A DNA stretch of 44,137 bases, from the NCBI GenBank assembly GCA_018433595.1, contig JAHDQY010000037.1, positions 1-44,137 of the forward strand. Direction: 5' to 3'. The DNA comes from Synergistales bacterium. GTDB lineage: Bacteria; Synergistota; Synergistia; Synergistales; Aminithiophilaceae. Under the pieces are notes generated by a model. That model saw only the letters and a program-made list of their open reading frames with translations. It was not told the origin of the DNA and did no database searches. Position numbers and translations under genes: made by a program. Below, one piece after another: positions 24,228-31,779 of the stretch. The stretch's first letter is position 1. Each line of letters starts with the position of its first letter.

Positions 24228-24237
24228 CGTCCCGGCC

Positions 24238-25368
24238 CTACCGCGAGGCGAGGGGCCTGACGGCCATCCCGTCGACGACGAAGGCGGCCCCGGCCGTGAC
24301 GATCCGCTCCCCCTCGACGAGGCCGCCTCGGACGACGAGGCGATCGGGGCCGCCGCAGGGCCCCACGTCGATGGGGCGTCGCGACACTGTCGACGTCGCC
24401 GGATCGAAGACGAAAACCGTCGGAGCTCCCCCGTCGTCGGCGACGACGGCATCGGCGGGAACGGTCAGGACGCTCGCCCTCTTCGTCTCGGCCCAGGCCA
24501 GTTCTCCTGTCATCCCCGGCAGAAGGCGCAGCTCCGGAGGCGAGGCGAGAGAAAAGGTCACGCCGTAGGTGCCCGTCGCCCTGTCCGGGGCGGCGCTCCA
24601 CTCCTTCAGAAAGACGGAGAAGACCCTATCGGGGAGGGAATGGAAGGTGACGAGGGCCTCCTCTCCTCCTGTCAGGGACCTTTCGGCGACCTCGCCTTCG
24701 GGGATGTCGACCCTGACGTCGACGCGGGAGAGATCGAGAAGGGTGAGGACCGTCTGCCCCGCCGAGACCATCTGGTGGACGTCGACGTCCCGCGTCGCCA
24801 CGACGCCGTCAAAGGGGGCGCGGAGGCGGCAGTCCTCTCGGCTGTGCCGGGCTCCGGCAAGACGGCTCTCGGCACCCCGCAGTGCGGCGGAGGCCCGATC
24901 GTAGGCACTCCGGGCACTGTCAAAGCTCGCCTGGGCGATGACCGCCTCGGCCAGGAGGGAACGGGCCCGCTTCAGATCGAGGCGGGCCTGATCAAGGTTA
25001 ACGGCGGTCATCTCCCTCTCGGCCTCCAGCATCCTCAGGACGTCGTCGAAATCACGGCGGTCGATTTCGAGCAGCACGTCTCCCCGACGGACCGCGTCGC
25101 CAGGCTGAACGGAAACGGCCGAGAGGGGGCCGCCGACGCGGAAAGAAAGGGGAATCTCCTTCGAGGCCAGAACCGTGACAGGGTAGCGGTTGGAGCTTTC
25201 TTCCCGTGAGGAGCGGACCTCTTCGATCCCGACCGGCCTGGGCCAGGCCGGTGAGGTCTCCCCTTCCACGGGCACGGTCTGCCGATCGAGGCACAAAAAA
25301 GCGACAGCCGCCGCCGCGATCGCGGCGACGCAGAGAAAGACCATTACCCTTCTCGTCCTCTTTGCCAT
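24238..25368 (-). CDS. RND periplasmic adaptor (HlyD/AcrA membrane fusion protein)
   Basis: About 376 residues from the ATG at 25368 (AAAGGAAG upstream; another ATG ten codons earlier is possible). An N-terminal membrane anchor (RRVMVFLCVAAIAAAAVAFLCL) is followed by the lipoyl-type half-motif (VGGPLSAVSVQPGDAVRRGDVLLEID), an alpha-hairpin (about 110-190), the second half-motif LRAPFDGVVATRDVDVHQMV, and beta-barrel and membrane-proximal domains. It bridges the RND permease to an outer-membrane channel. There is no lipobox. The first gene of the efflux operon; a 15-bp motif shared with the marR promoter lies 108 bases before its start. Confidence 0.9.
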   Translation of the reverse strand: MAKRTRRVMVFLCVAAIAAAAVAFLCLDRQTVPVEGETSPAWPRPVGIEEVRSSREESSNRYPVTVLASKEIPLSFRVGGPLSAVSVQPGDAVRRGDVLLEIDRRDFDDVLRMLEAEREMTAVNLDQARLDLKRARSLLAEAVIAQASFDSARSAYDRASAALRGAESRLAGARHSREDCRLRAPFDGVVATRDVDVHQMVSAGQTVLTLLDLSRVDVRVDIPEGEVAERSLTGGEEALVTFHSLPDRVFSVFLKEWSAAPDRATGTYGVTFSLASPPELRLLPGMTGELAWAETKRASVLTVPADAVVADDGGAPTVFVFDPATSTVSRRPIDVGPCGGPDRLVVRGGLVEGERIVTAGAAFVVDGMAVRPLASR

Positions 25369-25398
25369 CTTGAATCTTCCTTTCCGGCTTGCTTCCAT

Positions 25399-25662
25399 GC
25401 TCCACGCTACGGCGAAAGACGCTCCGACAGGCCTGCCTCCAAAAGCCTTCGCCGAGGGGAAACCTCAGGAGAGGTGTTTAGGTGCTATACATCTTAAAAA
25501 CAAAGAACATCTGCCCCTCGTCGCCTTGAGCGGCGAGGAGACCTCTATGGAGGCGGCCAGCAAGGCCGCATTTCAGGGAAAGGTCCCTCTCGGGCGACAG
25601 GGACCGCAAGACGGGGAGGACCTATTCCGAAAACCTCCGGCGAGCGGAATTGCAGAGGTCCC
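25399..25662. other. non-coding spacer between efflux operon and methyltransferase
   Basis: I see no gene here. Besides the operator at 25476 it contains two small hairpins: GCGGCC/GGCCGC (25553-25569) and GGTCCCT/AGGGACC (25582-25605). A further CTCGTCGC/GCGGCGAG pairing lies around 25517-25538. On the minus strand, reading toward the pump genes, they may form a terminator region for the upstream methyltransferase gene, though no good T-run follows. Some of this may be the decayed 3' end of that gene. Confidence 0.5.
25476..25490. promoter_or_regulatory. putative MarR operator 1 (RND operon)
   Basis: GTTTAG-GTG-CTATAC. It shares both half-sites (GTTTAG and CTATAC, three bases apart) with the tandem sites near 26139-26168 and CTATAC with the marR promoter site. 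It lies about 108 bases upstream of the adaptor start, within an AT-rich stretch that could hold the operon promoter. Confidence 0.6.
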
Positions 25663-26109
25663 TCACTCCCTCCGATCTTCTCCGGCAACGGCCGCAACGG
25701 AAAAAACTTCCTCTCCGGAAGAGGAGGGGCAAGAGAGAGCGGGCCCTTTGCGGAAAAGCTGGCGGCGGGCTATGGAATTGATGTAGCCGTCCGCCTCGGA
25801 AAGAAGTCCCTGTTCGCGACAGAGTCGGGGATAGACGTTGTTCCAGTTGTCTTTGTTCCCCTCGCCCCAGCAGCAGAGGGGGAACCAAACGATGCCCCAG
25901 ATCCTGGCCTCCTCGTGGGACCGGGAGGCCAGGAGAAGCATCATGGAACCCGGGCCGCAGCCCAGATCGAGGGCCCTCTCCCTCGCCCCGAGAACCAGCG
26001 CCCCCAGGGCCTTTCTGTAGAAGGGGGCCTTCATGCCGAAAAGGGCTGCGAACCGATCGTAGCAGGCACCTCCGCAAAGCCCCGTGAAGACCCGTCCCTT
26101 GTCTTTCAT
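25663..26109 (-). CDS. internally shortened SAM-dependent methyltransferase
   Basis: A 148-residue frame from the ATG at 26109 (AGGAGG eight bases upstream). Residues 1-60 look like the N-terminal half of a small class I methyltransferase: RVFTGLCGGACYDRFAALF, then motif I ALDLGCGPGSMMLLLA and EEARIWGI. The expected acidic strand 2 and motifs II-III are absent. Instead the frame passes directly to VWFPLCCWGEGNKDNWNNVY and YINSIARRQLFRK, which I recall as a C-terminal pattern of such methyltransferases. The final 25 residues look unrelated. The simplest reading is an in-frame internal deletion of some 70-90 codons plus an altered end, so the product is probably inactive. Tandem MarR-type operators precede it, and marR is just upstream. 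Confidence 0.6.
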   Translation of the reverse strand: MKDKGRVFTGLCGGACYDRFAALFGMKAPFYRKALGALVLGARERALDLGCGPGSMMLLLASRSHEEARIWGIVWFPLCCWGEGNKDNWNNVYPRLCREQGLLSEADGYINSIARRQLFRKGPALSCPSSSGEEVFSVAAVAGEDRRE

Positions 26110-26138
26110 GGTCCTTTCCTCCTCTCTGGGCACATATG

Positions 26139-26153
26139 GTTTAGAGTCTATAC
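26139..26153. promoter_or_regulatory. putative MarR operator 2 (methyltransferase promoter)
   Basis: GTTTAG-AGT-CTATAC, directly abutting an equivalent site at 26154-26168. The two form a tandem array 30 bases upstream of the methyltransferase ATG, in the gap after marR. Confidence 0.65.
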
Positions 26154-26168
26154 GTTTAGCTCCTATAC
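26154..26168. promoter_or_regulatory. putative MarR operator 3 (methyltransferase promoter)
   Basis: GTTTAG-CTC-CTATAC, the second unit of the tandem. The six-base half-sites are identical in both copies while the central three bases differ, as expected of protein-binding half-sites rather than a simple repeat expansion. Confidence 0.65.
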
Positions 26169-26184
26169 GGTTTAACAACAAAAC

Positions 26185-26655
26185 TCACTCCTTCTCGGTC
26201 GAAAATCTGTCCAGGGCAAGAGTCAGCCTCGAGATGAAGTCCTGCAGAAACGCTCTTTCCTCCTCCGTGGCCCCCTGCAGAAGCCCCTCGACGAGGTCGT
26301 CGAAGTCGCGGTGGGCCCTCTCATGGACGGAATAGGCCCTTTCCCCCTTGGCCGTCAGGGAGAGGACGACGCGGGCCCTGTTGGCAGGATCGCGGTCCTT
26401 GACGACCATGCCCTTCTCCTCCAGTTTTTTGACGAGTTGGGAGACGGCCCCCTTCGTTACGCCCAGCCTGTCGGCCAGGGCCGTGAGGTGAGCCTCCGGG
26501 TGTTCCCTGATGGCCTTGATCATGTGGATCTCGGCGATGAAAAGGGGCTGGTCCGTTCCGTAAGTATGGGTCTTTCGCTCCAGATCCTGGAGGCGGACGA
26601 TGATGGAAAGAAGACCGTAGCTGACTTTTTTTCGGCACAGCGTCGATTTTTTCAT
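26185..26655 (-). CDS. MarR-family transcriptional regulator
   Basis: A 156-residue winged-helix regulator. The central part has the MarR recognition region: HPEAHLTALADRLGVTKGAVSQLVKKLEEKGMVVKDRDPANRARVVLSLTAKGE, that is HTH, recognition helix and the wing with Asp-Arg. Flanking helices form the dimer interface. It probably represses itself, the adjacent methyltransferase and the RND pump, since a shared 15-bp motif precedes all three. The ATG at 26655 has no Shine-Dalgarno site and a palindromic operator ends eight bases upstream of it, so the transcript may be nearly leaderless. MarR proteins usually release DNA on binding phenolic or antibiotic ligands; the ligand here is unknown. Confidence 0.9.
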   Translation of the reverse strand: MKKSTLCRKKVSYGLLSIIVRLQDLERKTHTYGTDQPLFIAEIHMIKAIREHPEAHLTALADRLGVTKGAVSQLVKKLEEKGMVVKDRDPANRARVVLSLTAKGERAYSVHERAHRDFDDLVEGLLQGATEEERAFLQDFISRLTLALDRFSTEKE

Positions 26656-26662
26656 GGCTGAA

Positions 26663-26681
26663 GCATATAGCAGCTATACGC
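26663..26681. promoter_or_regulatory. putative MarR operator 4 (autoregulatory, marR promoter)
   Basis: GCATATAGC-A-GCTATACGC is a near-perfect palindrome (one mismatch pair), eight bases before the marR ATG. Its core ATATAG-CAG-CTATAC (26665-26679) aligns with the three other sites; the ideal symmetric form would be GTATAG-N3-CTATAC. Confidence 0.65.
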
Positions 26682-26743
26682 TGTCGTCAAGCCCCCGATG
26701 TCGATGGTCGTGATGGCGTCCCACGCCGACGGTCCGGATGAAA

Positions 26744-26776
26744 AGCCGTCGGGCCCCGAGAAGGGGCCCGACGGCT
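26744..26776 (-). terminator. terminator of the nucleoside operon
   Basis: AGCCGTCGGGCCCC (26744-26757) and its exact complement (26763-26776) enclose a 5-base loop. On the minus strand the hairpin is followed by TTTTC. It lies 42 bases after the last gene of the operon and protects the marR promoter from read-through. Confidence 0.9.
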
Positions 26777-26817
26777 CGGTCGATGGGCGGAAAAGGGGAG
26801 AAAAACCGCACCGCCGA

Positions 26818-27567
26818 TCAGGACGTCAGCCAGGCGACGAGGTTGTTCCAGAAGCGGCCGTAACCGCTCCAGCTCAAGAACTCGGGAGGTCCCCAGTGGG
26901 GGGCGCAGTCGGAGGAGAAGGCGGCCGTCCGCCCCTTTTCGACCCGGCGCAGGGCGATGAAGGGGTCGCCGTTGATCGTGGCGGCGACAAGGGCCTCCTC
27001 GACGGCTTCGGTGCGGTTGTAGCCGAGAAAGAAGGGCCACTCTCCCTCAAGCCCCTCGAAGACGGGGTGATCGGCCGCAAGCACCTCGGGAACGACGCCC
27101 TGGGGGATCTCGACGCGGTCATCCCCGTCGAGGCAGCGCACGGGAAGAACGGAGGCGAGGGCCGTCCGCCCCCATCTCCCCTTGCCGTCGATGCCGGAGA
27201 AGGTCATGTAGCCGCCGATCATGCAAAAGCCGCCGCCGCCTGCGACCCACTCGGCCAGGAGGGCCGCCCTGTCGGGCGTCCTCCGGCTGCGGTTGAAGGT
27301 GGCCGGAGCCAAAAGAAGCGTGTTGGAGCCGATGTCGGAGAGAAGGACGACATCGTAGCGGGCGAGCTCCTCCTCCGTCGAGGGGAACCGTTCCGGGGCG
27401 AGGTGGTTGGGCAGAAAGGTCACCTCGTGACCGCCGCACTCCAGCGCGGCGATGAGGGCTCCGGCCCCCTCTTCGTATTCGTCGGTCGTGAAGCTGTCGA
27501 AGCCCTTGACGTGGATCGTGTGCTTCATCCACGATTCGCCGGCCAGAAGGATGCGTTTCTTCTTCAC
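26818..27567 (-). CDS. PF07090-type putative glutamine amidotransferase-like protein
   Basis: About 249 residues from the GTG at 27567 (GGGGAGG nine bases upstream; it overlaps the previous stop as GTGA). The segments VLLAGESW, GYMTFSGIDGKGRWGRTALASVLPV and YNRTEAVEEALVAATINGDPFIALRRVEKGRTAAFSSD are characteristic of the PF07090 family. This class I glutamine-amidotransferase-like fold usually lacks a convincing catalytic triad and has no known reaction. It is the last gene of the nucleoside operon, translationally coupled to the M20 deacylase, so both probably act on the same compound. Confidence 0.75.
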   Translation of the reverse strand: MKKKRILLAGESWMKHTIHVKGFDSFTTDEYEEGAGALIAALECGGHEVTFLPNHLAPERFPSTEEELARYDVVLLSDIGSNTLLLAPATFNRSRRTPDRAALLAEWVAGGGGFCMIGGYMTFSGIDGKGRWGRTALASVLPVRCLDGDDRVEIPQGVVPEVLAADHPVFEGLEGEWPFFLGYNRTEAVEEALVAATINGDPFIALRRVEKGRTAAFSSDCAPHWGPPEFLSWSGYGRFWNNLVAWLTS

Positions 27568-28835
27568 TGCTGTCGACCTCCCCATTTGAGAATCAGCATC
27601 GCGTAGGCCACGATGCTCTCCAGGTAGTCTTCCAGAGGCAGCCACTCGTCGGGCATGTGGCAGTTGGCCAGAGGGCCGGGTCCGACGATGACGGCGGGCA
27701 TTTTCCCGATGTTGCGAAGAAGGCGGGCGTCGTTGCCGGCAGGCGATCCGTCGACGACGGCCTTTCGCCCCGTCGCGGCCTCGACGCTCTCCCTGACAAC
27801 CTCGACGAAGGGATGGGCCTCCTCCATCTCGAAGGGACGCCCCTCCTGGTAGATGAAGACCCGGGGCGGGTTCTCCCGCAGCCAAGGGTCTCCCTGCGAA
27901 CGGAGGGCCAGCGTCTCCTCGACCTGGCGGACCACGTCGTCCCGGTCCATCGACGGCAGGTAGTGGAGGCAGAGCTTGAAGGCGCAGTGATCGGGAACGG
28001 TCGAGCCGGCCGTCCCGCCTTCGATGACGCCGACGTTGAGCGTCGGCGGGGGCAGAAGGAGGTGGCGGTGCTCCATGAGCCAGCGGTGCTCCAGGTCATG
28101 GAGAGCCTCGATGAGCAGGATGGCCTTTTCGATGGCACTGACGCCGAGCCACTTGCTTCCCGAGTGAAGGGCCCGACCAAAGACGTCGACGCGGAAGAAG
28201 AGGAAGCCCATGTGGGCCCGGGTGACGGCCAGGGAGGTCGGCTCGCAGACGACGGCGGCATCGGCCTTCACTCCGCCCACCATCGCCGCCAGCGTCCCGT
28301 TGCCGCCGCCCTCCTCGTCGACGACGGAGAGGATCGTCACGTCACCGGGCAGTTCGAGACCGGCCTTCCGGAGAAGGCGCAGGGCCATGACGGCGGCCAT
28401 GAGCCCTCCTTTCATGTCGTTGGCGCCGAGGCCGTAGATCCGCCCGTCGGCGACGCGGGGCTCGTGGGGATCGAAGGTCCAGTCGGCCCGGTCGCCGGGA
28501 GGCATGGTATCGACGTGGCCGTCGAAGAGGAGGGAAGGGCCGCCGAGGCCGCCGAAGCGGCCGATGACGTTCCATCGCCCCTCGTAGTTGTGGCCCCGAT
28601 TGCCTTCGCCCCAGAGCCGCCTCCCTTCGTCGATGAGGGACTCATCGAGAGGCTGGCGGATCACCTCGGCACCGAGAGAGCGAAGCAGGCTTTCAAGGTA
28701 CTCCTGGCCGGCCCGCTCCCGGCCCCCCTCGACGCCGTGTCCCAGGACCTGCGTGTCGATGGCGATCAGATCGAGGAGAGGCCGGAGAAAGCCTTCCCGA
28801 TCATCGTTCACGATTCCGCAAAGACGGGATTCCAC
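27564..28835 (-). CDS. M20 family deacylase (ArgE/DapE-like)
   Basis: A 423-residue two-metal hydrolase starting at a GTG (28835) with GGAGG eight bases upstream. Metal and catalytic motifs are intact: FDGHVDTMP (His and Asp), GANDMKGG (bridging Asp), DEEGGGNGT (catalytic Glu pair), VCEPT (Glu) and NCHMPDEW (C-terminal His). The dimerisation domain around HMGFLFFRVDVFGRALHSGSK is of the ArgE/DapE/CPG2 type. These enzymes remove acyl or carbamoyl groups from amino-acid-like substrates. Its location between the nucleoside hydrolase (3-base gap) and the PF07090 gene suggests it processes a purine- or pyrimidine-derived amide, but this is inference. Confidence 0.85.
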   Translation of the reverse strand: MESRLCGIVNDDREGFLRPLLDLIAIDTQVLGHGVEGGRERAGQEYLESLLRSLGAEVIRQPLDESLIDEGRRLWGEGNRGHNYEGRWNVIGRFGGLGGPSLLFDGHVDTMPPGDRADWTFDPHEPRVADGRIYGLGANDMKGGLMAAVMALRLLRKAGLELPGDVTILSVVDEEGGGNGTLAAMVGGVKADAAVVCEPTSLAVTRAHMGFLFFRVDVFGRALHSGSKWLGVSAIEKAILLIEALHDLEHRWLMEHRHLLLPPPTLNVGVIEGGTAGSTVPDHCAFKLCLHYLPSMDRDDVVRQVEETLALRSQGDPWLRENPPRVFIYQEGRPFEMEEAHPFVEVVRESVEAATGRKAVVDGSPAGNDARLLRNIGKMPAVIVGPGPLANCHMPDEWLPLEDYLESIVAYAMLILKWGGRQQ

Positions 28836-28838
28836 GCG

Positions 28839-29786
28839 TCACCCCTCCCTTCCGTAGAGGGCCAGCGTCTCGATGATGAAGTCCCAGAAGCGGGGGACAT
28901 CGAGCTTCACGGCCACGTCGGCGTTGGGCGCCTTGCCGGTGACGCCGTACCAGTCGCAGCAGGTGCGGCCGTAGGTGTGCTCGCCCCGGAGTTCGATATC
29001 GACATGCATCGCCTTCGTCGTGATGAGGGTCGGATCAATGAGCCAGGCCAGCGTCGTCGGGTCGTGGAGGGGCGGCGCCTCCCAGCCGAAGACCTCCTTC
29101 TGGGTTGCGGCGAAGAACTCCATCAGCTCGGCGAAGAGCCGGGCCACGGGATTGCCGAGCTTCCGTACGCGGCCGATGACGTCGGGGCCGCAGAGGGCCT
29201 GGCGGGTCAGATCAAGCCCCATCATGACCAGGGGGCGGCCCGAGGAGAAGACCACCTGAGCCGCCTCGGGATCGGCGTAGATGTTGAACTCCGCCGCCGG
29301 CGTGAAGTTGCCCAGCTGACAGGCGCCGCCCATGAGGACGATCCGCTCGATCCGCTCGACGATGCGCGGCTCCTTTCTCATGGCCATGGCCACGTTCGTC
29401 AGAGGCCCCGTGGGAACGACGGTGATGTCGCCGTCGGAGGCCAGAAGCGTCTCGATGATGAGATCGACGGCATGGCGGCCGTCGAGGGCGACGGTGGGCT
29501 CGCCGAAGACGGGACCGTCCAGGCCGGAGACGCCGTGGATGTCGTCGGCGATGACCTGCTCCCGCACCAGGGGGCGGGACATACCCGCCGCGACGGGACA
29601 GGTCAGGCCGATGGCCGATGCCACATTGAGGGCGTTCCGCGCCGTCTTCTCCAGCGTCTGATTGCCGGCGACGACGGTGACGGCCCTGAGATCGACGGCG
29701 GGATGGACGGCGGCGATCATCATCGCCACGGCGTCATCGTGGCCGGGGTCAACGTCGAGGATGATCTTCCTGGGCGGTGCGGTCAT
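28839..29786 (-). CDS. nucleoside hydrolase (IunH/RihA-type)
   Basis: A 315-residue cytoplasmic enzyme that splits ribonucleosides to base and ribose. The calcium-binding signature DVDPGHDDAVA (Asp11, Asp13, Asp17, Asp18) is complete. The NxxxE-region EFNIYADPEAA and the C-terminal LHDPTTLAWLIDP with its His-Asp pair are also conserved. It sits directly after the importer permeases, so imported nucleosides are cleaved at once; the ribokinase encoded divergently at 35687 would use the ribose. Specificity (purine, pyrimidine or both) cannot be read reliably. Confidence 0.92.
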   Translation of the reverse strand: MTAPPRKIILDVDPGHDDAVAMMIAAVHPAVDLRAVTVVAGNQTLEKTARNALNVASAIGLTCPVAAGMSRPLVREQVIADDIHGVSGLDGPVFGEPTVALDGRHAVDLIIETLLASDGDITVVPTGPLTNVAMAMRKEPRIVERIERIVLMGGACQLGNFTPAAEFNIYADPEAAQVVFSSGRPLVMMGLDLTRQALCGPDVIGRVRKLGNPVARLFAELMEFFAATQKEVFGWEAPPLHDPTTLAWLIDPTLITTKAMHVDIELRGEHTYGRTCCDWYGVTGKAPNADVAVKLDVPRFWDFIIETLALYGREG

Positions 29787-29817
29787 GGGCGGATACCTCC
29801 TTGTCGATGAAAGGAAC

Positions 29818-30750
29818 TCACTTGAGGGCGCTGCGGGCCCGCCGTTCGTTGGCCGTCTTGCGGGCCAGGGCCAGCGCCAGAACGGCGATGGTCGCCACGT
29901 AGGGGATCATGAGAATGAACTGGGGCGGCAGGCCCAGGGACTGGAGGCGGGAGCCGACGGAGTCGGTAAAGCCGAAAATGAGACAGCCGATCCAGCTCCG
30001 GATCGGGTCTCCGCCGCCGAAGAACATGGCCGCCACGCCCATGAAACCCCGCCCGTTGGTCATGTTTTCGGCGAAAAGACGGGAGTAGCCCAGGGAGAGA
30101 TAGGCCCCGGCCATGCCACCGACGACACCCGAGTAGAGCATGACTTCGAACTTCTTCCTGAAAACGGGAATCCCCGCCGTCTCTGCCGCCAGGGGGTTGA
30201 GTCCGACGCTGCGCAGACGGAGCCCCCAGACGGTTCGGTAGAGGAGCCACCAGAGCAGGAAAACGAAGACGATCCCCAACGGCTCGAAGAGGGAGTAGTC
30301 GCTGAAAAGGCTTCTGAGAATCTCGTTGCCGTCGGTGAAGGCCAGGTGAATCCGGGGCAGGGGGACGATGGCCTTGTCGTAGAAGGAGCCCGACGTGCCC
30401 AGCACCTTCTGAAGGAGGAAGCGGGTCACCGCCAAGGCCAGCATGTTGATGGCCATGCCGACGACGAAGATGTCGGCCTTGTAGCGGAGATGGGCCACGG
30501 CCATGACGGCCGAAATGGCCGTCCCTACGAGGACGGCGGCGGCCAGGGCCAGAAGCCAGCTGCCGCTGAAGTAGCTGACGGTCACGGCCATGAAGGCCCC
30601 GCAGAGCATGATCCCTTCGACGCCGATGTTGAGAATGTCGGCCTGCTGGGTCAGGATGCAGGTCAGAGTGGCGTAGAGGATGGGCGTCGAGGCCCGGAGC
30701 GTAGCGTGCACGAGAGTGTAGTTGAAGACCAGCGAGAGGTCGTCGAACAT
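29818..30750 (-). CDS. nucleoside ABC transporter permease (NupQ/YufQ-like)
   Basis: A 310-residue inner-membrane protein of the BPD_transp_2 (LivH-like) family with about eight to ten hydrophobic segments. Segments such as ADILNIGVEGIMLCGAF, LRYKADIFVVGMAINMLA and GLNPLAAETAGIPV are typical of the second permease of BMP-type nucleoside importers. It has GGAGG eight bases before the ATG and starts three bases after the stop of the first permease. Together the two permeases form the heterodimeric channel. Confidence 0.9.
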   Translation of the reverse strand: MFDDLSLVFNYTLVHATLRASTPILYATLTCILTQQADILNIGVEGIMLCGAFMAVTVSYFSGSWLLALAAAVLVGTAISAVMAVAHLRYKADIFVVGMAINMLALAVTRFLLQKVLGTSGSFYDKAIVPLPRIHLAFTDGNEILRSLFSDYSLFEPLGIVFVFLLWWLLYRTVWGLRLRSVGLNPLAAETAGIPVFRKKFEVMLYSGVVGGMAGAYLSLGYSRLFAENMTNGRGFMGVAAMFFGGGDPIRSWIGCLIFGFTDSVGSRLQSLGLPPQFILMIPYVATIAVLALALARKTANERRARSALK

Positions 30751-30753
30751 GAT

Positions 30754-31779
30754 CTAGGCCTCCTTCCCCTTGGCCCGGCGGCGGAGGAGGAAGAGCCCCT
30801 CCATGGCGGCGAGGAGGATGAACATCGCGATGATGGCATCGACGAGGGATTTGGGAATCCCCGTGAAACGCTCCATTCCGAGGGCTCCCGCCTTGAGGGC
30901 GGCCAGGAAGAAGGCCAGCAGCGGCACGAGACGGATGTCGTTTCGGGCGATGAGGGCCGCCAGCATGCCGTCGAAGGCGATGCCCGGCGAGAAGTTGTCC
31001 AGAAAGTAGCCGTAGATCCCCATGACCTCGATGGCTCCGGCGAGACCGCCCAGGGCGCCGCTTATCATCATGCCCCAGATCATGGTCGATCGGGCGCGGA
31101 TGCCGACGTGCTCGGCATAGCCCGGATTGTCGCCGACGGCCCGCATCCGGTAGCCCCAGGTGCTGCGATGGACGAGCCACCAGGTGAAAAGCAGGGCGGC
31201 CAGGGCGATGAAGAGTCCCACGTTGGCCCGGCTCGGCGGCAGAATCCGGGCCAGTCTGGCCGTGGCCGTCAAAGCCTTCGTCTGAGGGACTCCCGTTCCC
31301 GCCGAGAGGGGGTAGCCGACGAGATAGGAGGTGATGTAGATGGCCACGTAGTTGGCCAGGATGGTGACACAGACCTCGTTGACCCGCCAACAGGCCTTCA
31401 GGGCTCCGGGGATGGCCGCCCAGAGGCTGCCGGCGATCATGGCGACGACCAGGCAGAGGGGGATGTGAAACACCATGGGCAGCCCTGCGGCGGCGACACC
31501 GACCCAGGCGGCGGCGATGGCGCCCAGATAGAGCTCCCCTTCGACGCCGACGTTGAAAACGGCCACCTTGGAGGAGACGGCGAAGGCCAAAGCCGTCAGG
31601 AGAAGGGGGACGAAGCGCTCCAGGGTCCCGCCGAAGTTGAAGCGGCCCCAGAAGGCTCCCTTGAGAAGCTCCCGGTAGGCCTCCAGGGGGCTGTGCCCCA
31701 TGAACGCCACGACGGCGGCGCCGAAAAGGAGGGAGACGGCGATGGTGGCGACGGTGTTGAAAACGGCGCTTCTACGCAC
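30754..31779 (-). CDS. nucleoside ABC transporter permease (NupP/YufP-like)
   Basis: About 341 residues from the GTG at 31779 (GGGAGG eight bases upstream; a GTG three codons earlier overlaps the ribosome site). It has many hydrophobic segments, and KVAVFNVGVEGELYLGAIAAAWVG, INEVCVTILANY-like (here VNEVCVTILANYVAIYI) and RAVGDNPGYAEHVGI are family marks. It overlaps the ATPase gene by eight bases, indicating translational coupling in the same transcript. Confidence 0.9.
   Translation of the reverse strand: MRRSAVFNTVATIAVSLLFGAAVVAFMGHSPLEAYRELLKGAFWGRFNFGGTLERFVPLLLTALAFAVSSKVAVFNVGVEGELYLGAIAAAWVGVAAAGLPMVFHIPLCLVVAMIAGSLWAAIPGALKACWRVNEVCVTILANYVAIYITSYLVGYPLSAGTGVPQTKALTATARLARILPPSRANVGLFIALAALLFTWWLVHRSTWGYRMRAVGDNPGYAEHVGIRARSTMIWGMMISGALGGLAGAIEVMGIYGYFLDNFSPGIAFDGMLAALIARNDIRLVPLLAFFLAALKAGALGMERFTGIPKSLVDAIIAMFILLAAMEGLFLLRRRAKGKEA

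Noticed and set aside
24228-24452. N-terminal extension of the RND permease frame beyond 24227
   Set aside because: It overlaps the adaptor gene and encodes Ser/Pro/Arg-rich sequence, whereas the ATG at 24227 begins a typical RND N-terminus.
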